Source: an uncultured Collinsella sp.
GTDB lineage: Bacteria; Actinomycetota; Coriobacteriia; Coriobacteriales; Coriobacteriaceae
Length of the DNA: 64,000 nucleotides
Reading direction: 5' to 3'
Assembly (NCBI GenBank): GCA_900543505.1
Contig: UQSB01000004.1
Coordinates: forward strand, 18,524-82,523
Numbering within the stretch: position 1 is the first letter of the stretch; the number at the start of each line of letters is the position of its first letter. Below are positions 60,155-64,000 of the stretch, one piece after another. The notes under the pieces were generated by a model. It ran no database searches and was not told where the DNA came from. It saw only the letters and a program-made list of their open reading frames with translations. The position numbers and the translations under genes were made by a program.

Positions 60155-60904
60155 ATGGCATTTGACTTCACGGGCAAAACCGCGATCGTTACCGGCGGCA
60201 CTCAGGGCATTGGCCTCGAGATCGCCAAGGGCATCGTCGCGGGCGGCGGACACGTCGCGCTCATCGCAAGGAACGCTGCCAAGGGCGAGGCCGCTGTGGT
60301 CGAGCTTGGCGAGGGCAACAAGTTCTATCAGCTCGATGTCGCCGATGCACCCAAGGCACGCGAGACCGTCGAGCAGATTTTTACGGACCTGCCGCAAACC
60401 AACATCCTGATCAACTGTGCTGGCGTCATCAGCACCAAGAAGTTCGACGAGATCGATGACACCGAGTGGCGTCGTACCATCGACATCAACCTCAACGGTA
60501 CCTTCACTATGATGAATGCTGTGTACCCGCACTTTAAGGCGGCCCATGCCGGCACTATCGTCAACGTGAGTTCCGTTGCGGGCAAGATCGGTGGCGGCCT
60601 GCTCGGCACCGCGGCTTACGCGAGCTCCAAGGCCGGTGTTAACGGTCTAACCAAGGCAGTCGCCAAGGAAGGCGGCAAGTTTGGCGTCCGCTGCAACGCC
60701 GTGTGCCCGTCGCTCACCCTTACCGATATGACCTCGATTCTCTCTGACGAGAACTCTCAGCGCATCATCAACGGTATTCCTCTGGGCCGCGCCGCCCAGG
60801 CCAGCGAGCCTGCGCAGATGGTGCTGTTCTTCGCTTCCGACCTCGCCAGCTTCGTGAACGGCGAGATCGGCGACTGCGACGGCGGCATCGTCCTGGACGG
60901 GTAA
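60155..60904 (+). CDS. Short-chain dehydrogenase/reductase
   Basis: This 249-residue classical SDR has the cofactor loop TGGTQGIG (13-20), INCAG, the catalytic Ser in NVSSVAG and Tyr/Lys in AAYASSKAG. It ends in DGGIVLDG. A KdgT-type 2-keto-3-deoxygluconate permease gene follows. A KduD-like role in hexuronate breakdown is therefore possible, but the sequence does not prove it. A terminator separates the two genes. Confidence 0.88.
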   Translation: MAFDFTGKTAIVTGGTQGIGLEIAKGIVAGGGHVALIARNAAKGEAAVVELGEGNKFYQLDVADAPKARETVEQIFTDLPQTNILINCAGVISTKKFDEIDDTEWRRTIDINLNGTFTMMNAVYPHFKAAHAGTIVNVSSVAGKIGGGLLGTAAYASSKAGVNGLTKAVAKEGGKFGVRCNAVCPSLTLTDMTSILSDENSQRIINGIPLGRAAQASEPAQMVLFFASDLASFVNGEIGDCDGGIVLDG

Positions 60905-60922
60905 TACCCCACGACGATTATT

Positions 60923-60962
60923 CGGCGACGGTTCCTGCGACTCGGGACCGTCGCCTTCTTTC
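60923..60962 (+). terminator. Terminator of the SDR gene
   Basis: GGCGACGGTTCC/GGGACCGTCGCC stem followed by TTCTTTCT. Confidence 0.85.
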
Positions 60963-61012
60963 TGACATAGGCGCGTGCGGCTACGATTCGCATGCATCCA
61001 AAGGAGATATAT

Positions 61013-62026
61013 ATGAGTGAATCGACTGCGGTGGAGGCGCCGGCGGCAAAGGAGCCGTTCTTTAAGATGTCCTCCATCCCGGGTGCCAATATTTTGGTGC
61101 CGCTTTTGTTGGGCTGCCTGCTCAACACGCTGTTCCCCGACCTGTTCAAAACGCTCGGCAGCTTTACGCTCGGCATGACCCAGCAGGGCGCAGGCCCGCT
61201 TGTTGGCGCTTTTTTGCTCATCGTCGGTACGACGATTTCGTTTAAGAGCGCTCCTGCCGCCGCTGCCCGCGGCGCCATCATCATCGCCGTCAAGCAGATC
61301 GTGGTCGTTGCCGTGTCGCTGCTCATCCTTTATGTATTCAACGACAACCTGTTTGGCATCTCTGCCATGGTGATGCTGGCCGCTTGCACCGGCGCCAACA
61401 ACGCTATGTACGCTGGTCTGATGGGCACCATGGGCAATGAGGCCGAGCGTGGTGCCGTCGCAATCACCACGCTGGTTGTCGGCCCTCCGGTCACGATGAT
61501 CGTGCTCGGCGCTGCCGGTCAGGCTCCGATCGGTTGGTCGCTCGTGGGCGCCATCCTGCCGATCGTCGTCGGCATTATTCTGGGTAACCTCTTCCCGAGC
61601 TTTAAGAAGATGATGGCACCGGCACTTTCCGCCATCATCGTGCTCGTCTTCTTTGCCATGGGCTCGACCATGACCTTTGGCCAGCTTATCAACGGTGGTC
61701 TTCCCGGCATCCTGCTCGGCGTGATCTGCTCGGTAGTCTTTGCAATTCCCGTCATCGCGGTCGATAAGCTCACGGGCGGTACGGGTGTCGCAGGTGCGGC
61801 CATTTCGAGCTGCGCCGGAGCCAATGTGGCCACGCCTGCTGCCATGGCAAGCGTCAACGAGGCCATGTACGGCGGCGCGGTGCTCGCGACGGCTACGGCG
61901 CAGGTTGCAGCATGTGCTATCGTGACGGCCATTTTGACCCCGCTGGTCACCAGCTGGTGCTACAAGCATTTTGAGGGCCAGGGCCACAGCAAAGCAACGA
62001 CCGACAAGGCCGCCGCAGCCGCCTAA
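61013..62026 (+). CDS. kdgT: 2-keto-3-deoxygluconate permease (KdgT family)
   Basis: The 337-residue membrane protein has about ten hydrophobic segments. KdgT-type features are IPGANILVPLLLG near the start, GTTISFK, ACTGANNAMYAGLMG and a C-terminal GAAISSCAGANVATPAAMA. It would import 2-keto-3-deoxygluconate with protons. ATG 61013 has AAGGAG at 7 nt. The kinase and aldolase needed to use this sugar acid are not in the window. Confidence 0.88.
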   Translation: MSESTAVEAPAAKEPFFKMSSIPGANILVPLLLGCLLNTLFPDLFKTLGSFTLGMTQQGAGPLVGAFLLIVGTTISFKSAPAAAARGAIIIAVKQIVVVAVSLLILYVFNDNLFGISAMVMLAACTGANNAMYAGLMGTMGNEAERGAVAITTLVVGPPVTMIVLGAAGQAPIGWSLVGAILPIVVGIILGNLFPSFKKMMAPALSAIIVLVFFAMGSTMTFGQLINGGLPGILLGVICSVVFAIPVIAVDKLTGGTGVAGAAISSCAGANVATPAAMASVNEAMYGGAVLATATAQVAACAIVTAILTPLVTSWCYKHFEGQGHSKATTDKAAAAA

Positions 62027-62495
62027 TGCCAAACGGCAATCAAAGCTAAATAACTAGCCATGCCACAGGTCGGCCCCGGGGGAAATCCCGTGGCCGCCCT
62101 GCAGTTTCTGCGGGGTCTCTGGGGCACTTTACCCTGCTAAAACTGGCATAACAGCTAGAGTGAACGTCGTACAAAGGCAAGGAAATATACCAAACAAATC
62201 GGTGAACGGTAGTTGTTCGCGCTCGCATTTCCTGCGGATTTGTTAAAAACGCACTAATGGTATAAAAAAAGAAACATATAACAGCCCTGATGAAGGGGGT
62301 GGCTATGTTATCCTTCTCAAACGGGTGAAATCTTGGGTTTTGGGTTGTAGTTCCAAGGTGGACAAACGTTTTCCCTGCACCAACGTGTGGTGAAGAACGG
62401 AAGAAGCCGGTAGTGCAAGCCGAACATTCAAGAATTCAATAAGCAGCGGTGTGAGAGAGCGCCGCATTACACGTAACTAGGAGCGTGGTTACACA
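62027..62495. other. Long intergenic leader before pflB
   Basis: It holds a GC hairpin region after kdgT (about 62068-62100) and a promoter-like TTGTTA/TATAAA. A hairpin of ATAACA-GCC with GGCTATGTTAT (62278-62311) follows. Then come about 180 nt of leader without a clear gene. The TTGTTAA motif is reminiscent of half of a Rex redox-repressor site, which would suit pflB, but the second half is poor. Confidence 0.4.
62240..62266 (+). promoter_or_regulatory. Candidate pflB promoter
   Basis: TTGTTA (62240-62245) and TATAAA (62261-62266) with a 15-nt spacer, leaving a leader of about 220 nt before pflB. Confidence 0.4.
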
Positions 62496-64000
62496 ATGCA
62501 GGAGGCATGGGAAGGCTTCAAGGAAGGCATCTGGACGGGAGAAGTTGACGTCCGAGACTTCATCCAGAAGAACTACACCCCCTACGAGGGCGACGAGTCG
62601 TTCCTCGCCGGCCCAACCGAGCGTACCAAGGAGCTGTGGGGCGAGGTTCTCGACCTGCTGCTTAAGGAGCGCGAGCAGGGCGGTGTCCTCGATATGGACA
62701 CCAAGACCGTTACGGGTATCGTGAGCCACCCCGCTGGCTACATCGATAACGCCCACCGCGAGAAGGAGACCATCGTCGGTCTCCAGACTGACAAGCCGCT
62801 CAAGCGCGCGCTGCACGTCAACGGTGGCATCCGCATCGCTTGCCAGGCTGCCAGCCAGCACGGCTATAAGGTCGACGAGAACGTTGTCGAGCGCTACACC
62901 TTCGAGCGCAAGACCCACAACGCTGGCGTCTTCGATGTTTACACCCCCGAGATGCGTGCTTGCCGCTCGGCTCACATCATCACCGGTCTGCCCGATGGCT
63001 ATGGCCGCGGCCGCATCATCGGCGACTACCGTCGTGTTGCCCTGTACGGCGTCGACTACCTGATCAAGGACAAGGAGGCCCAGAAGGCTTCCACCCCGAC
63101 GGTCATGACCGCCGACAACATCCGCGATCGTGAGGAGCTGCAGGAGCAGATCCGCGCCCTCGGCGAGCTCAAGATGATGGCCGAGACCTATGGTTTCGAC
63201 ATTTCCAACCCTGCTACCAACACGCAGGAGGCCATCCAGTGGATGTACTTCGCCTACCTCGCTTCCGTCAAGGAGCAGAACGGCGCCGCTATGTCCATCG
63301 GCCGTACCTCCACGTTCATCGACATCTACGCTGAGCGCGACCTTGCCAACGGTACCTTCACCGAGGAGCAGATCCAGGAGTTCGTGGATCACTTCATCAT
63401 GAAGCTCCGCATGGTCAAGTTTGCCCGTACCCCCGAGTACCAGGCCCTGTTTACCGGCGATCCGCAGTGGGTCACCGAGTCCATCGGCGGCATGGGTGTT
63501 GACGGCCGTACGCTCGTTACCAAGATGAGCTACCGCTACCTGCACACGCTCGAGAACATGGGCACCAGCCCCGAGCCCAACATGACCGTTCTGTGGTCGA
63601 CCCGTCTGCCCGAGAACTTCAAGAAGTTCTGCGCCAAGACTTCTGTCGCCAGCTCCTCGATTCAGTACGAGAACGACGACCTCATGCGCGTCTACCACGG
63701 CGACGACTACGGCATTGCCTGCTGCGTGTCCTCCATGCGCATCGGCAAGGAGATGCAGTTCTTCGGCGCCCGTGCCAACCTGGCCAAGTGCCTGCTGTAC
63801 GCACTCAACGGCGGTGTTGACGAGGTCTCCAAGAAGCAGGTCGGCCCCAAGTATCGCGCCGTCGAGGGCGATACGCTCGATTACGACGACGTTGTGGCCA
63901 AGTACAACGACATGATGAAGTGGCTCGCTGGCGTGTACGTCAACTCGCTGAACATCATCCACTACATGCACGACAAGTACAGCTACGAAGCCTCTCTGAT
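62496..64000 (+). CDS. pflB: Formate C-acetyltransferase (pyruvate formate-lyase), 3' end outside window
   Basis: The open frame from ATG 62496 runs off the right end (501 codons seen of about 700-760). It converts pyruvate and CoA to acetyl-CoA and formate in anaerobic fermentation by a glycyl-radical mechanism. It has the family start FKEGIWTGEVDVRDFIQKNY, SHPAGYIDN, TGLPDGYGRGRIIGDYRRVALYG and the adjacent active-site cysteines C409-C410 in GIACCVSSMRIGK. The radical glycine lies beyond the window. AGGAG is 12 nt upstream, a long spacing. The activating enzyme gene is not seen. Confidence 0.96.
   Translation, partial: MQEAWEGFKEGIWTGEVDVRDFIQKNYTPYEGDESFLAGPTERTKELWGEVLDLLLKEREQGGVLDMDTKTVTGIVSHPAGYIDNAHREKETIVGLQTDKPLKRALHVNGGIRIACQAASQHGYKVDENVVERYTFERKTHNAGVFDVYTPEMRACRSAHIITGLPDGYGRGRIIGDYRRVALYGVDYLIKDKEAQKASTPTVMTADNIRDREELQEQIRALGELKMMAETYGFDISNPATNTQEAIQWMYFAYLASVKEQNGAAMSIGRTSTFIDIYAERDLANGTFTEEQIQEFVDHFIMKLRMVKFARTPEYQALFTGDPQWVTESIGGMGVDGRTLVTKMSYRYLHTLENMGTSPEPNMTVLWSTRLPENFKKFCAKTSVASSSIQYENDDLMRVYHGDDYGIACCVSSMRIGKEMQFFGARANLAKCLLYALNGGVDEVSKKQVGPKYRAVEGDTLDYDDVVAKYNDMMKWLAGVYVNSLNIIHYMHDKYSYEASL

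Noticed and set aside
62436..63971. Long minus-strand frame near the right end
   Set aside because: Antisense shadow of pflB; the plus strand encodes the unmistakable pyruvate formate-lyase sequence without a stop to the window edge.

Overview
The window looks like a chromosome segment of a gut coriobacterium, most likely Collinsella. It has high-GC coding sequence and dense sugar-PTS and fermentation genes. It also carries two membrane-embedded LuxR-type regulators of the kind common in Coriobacteriia, and an unusual load of intergenic palindromes. The genus is an inference from gene content; no rRNA is present, and the only tRNA is tRNA-Thr(CGU) near the left end.

Layout. 0.1-2.6 kb: tRNA-Thr, an orphan mannose-type PTS IIB protein lacking its catalytic His, and the first of three AAA/DUF4143-type ATPases. 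2.8-17 kb: galactose and lactose catabolism with galM, a DeoR regulator, a second DUF4143-type ATPase, lacG and lacE (minus strand), a LacI-family regulator, lacF, an unknown membrane protein, lacA, lacB, lacX and lacC. Together these encode lactose uptake by PTS, phospho-beta-galactosidase cleavage and the tagatose-6-phosphate route. 17.5-24 kb: a galactitol-type PTS operon (dehydrogenase, ribulose-phosphate 3-epimerase homologue, IIB, IIC, IIA, PRD regulator) whose substrate may be a pentitol. 24-31.6 kb: Leloir genes galT and galK with a divergent LacI-type regulator, an FprA flavodiiron protein, a DeoR regulator and a class II aldolase that could finish the tagatose route.

32-39.6 kb: a HAD phosphatase, an AraC regulator, a natural NUDIX-Vsr fusion, a Bce-type ABC pair and the first membrane LuxR regulator. 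39.9-47.4 kb: an agmatine deiminase locus (putrescine carbamoyltransferase, two paralogous agmatine/putrescine-type antiporters, agmatine deiminase, a small unknown protein) bounded by the second membrane LuxR regulator. 47.7-54.7 kb: an amidohydrolase, a MATE transporter, the third DUF4143-type ATPase, a GNAT protein and DAHP synthase. 55.2-64 kb: a marR-regulated heterodimeric ABC exporter, an SDR next to a KdgT-type permease, and pflB running off the right end.

Two patterns stand out. First, each of the three DUF4143-type ATPase genes is preceded by its own array of direct repeats: 3 units at 23 nt, 3 units at 34 nt and 4 units at 23 nt. The arrays differ in sequence but end just before the start codon. 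Second, intergenic spaces hold at least nine families of long palindromes. Several show compensatory arm changes between copies, and one has a conserved CCGCAGGT core inside arms that are unrelated between loci. No CRISPR array, complete insertion sequence, prophage or replication origin was seen.
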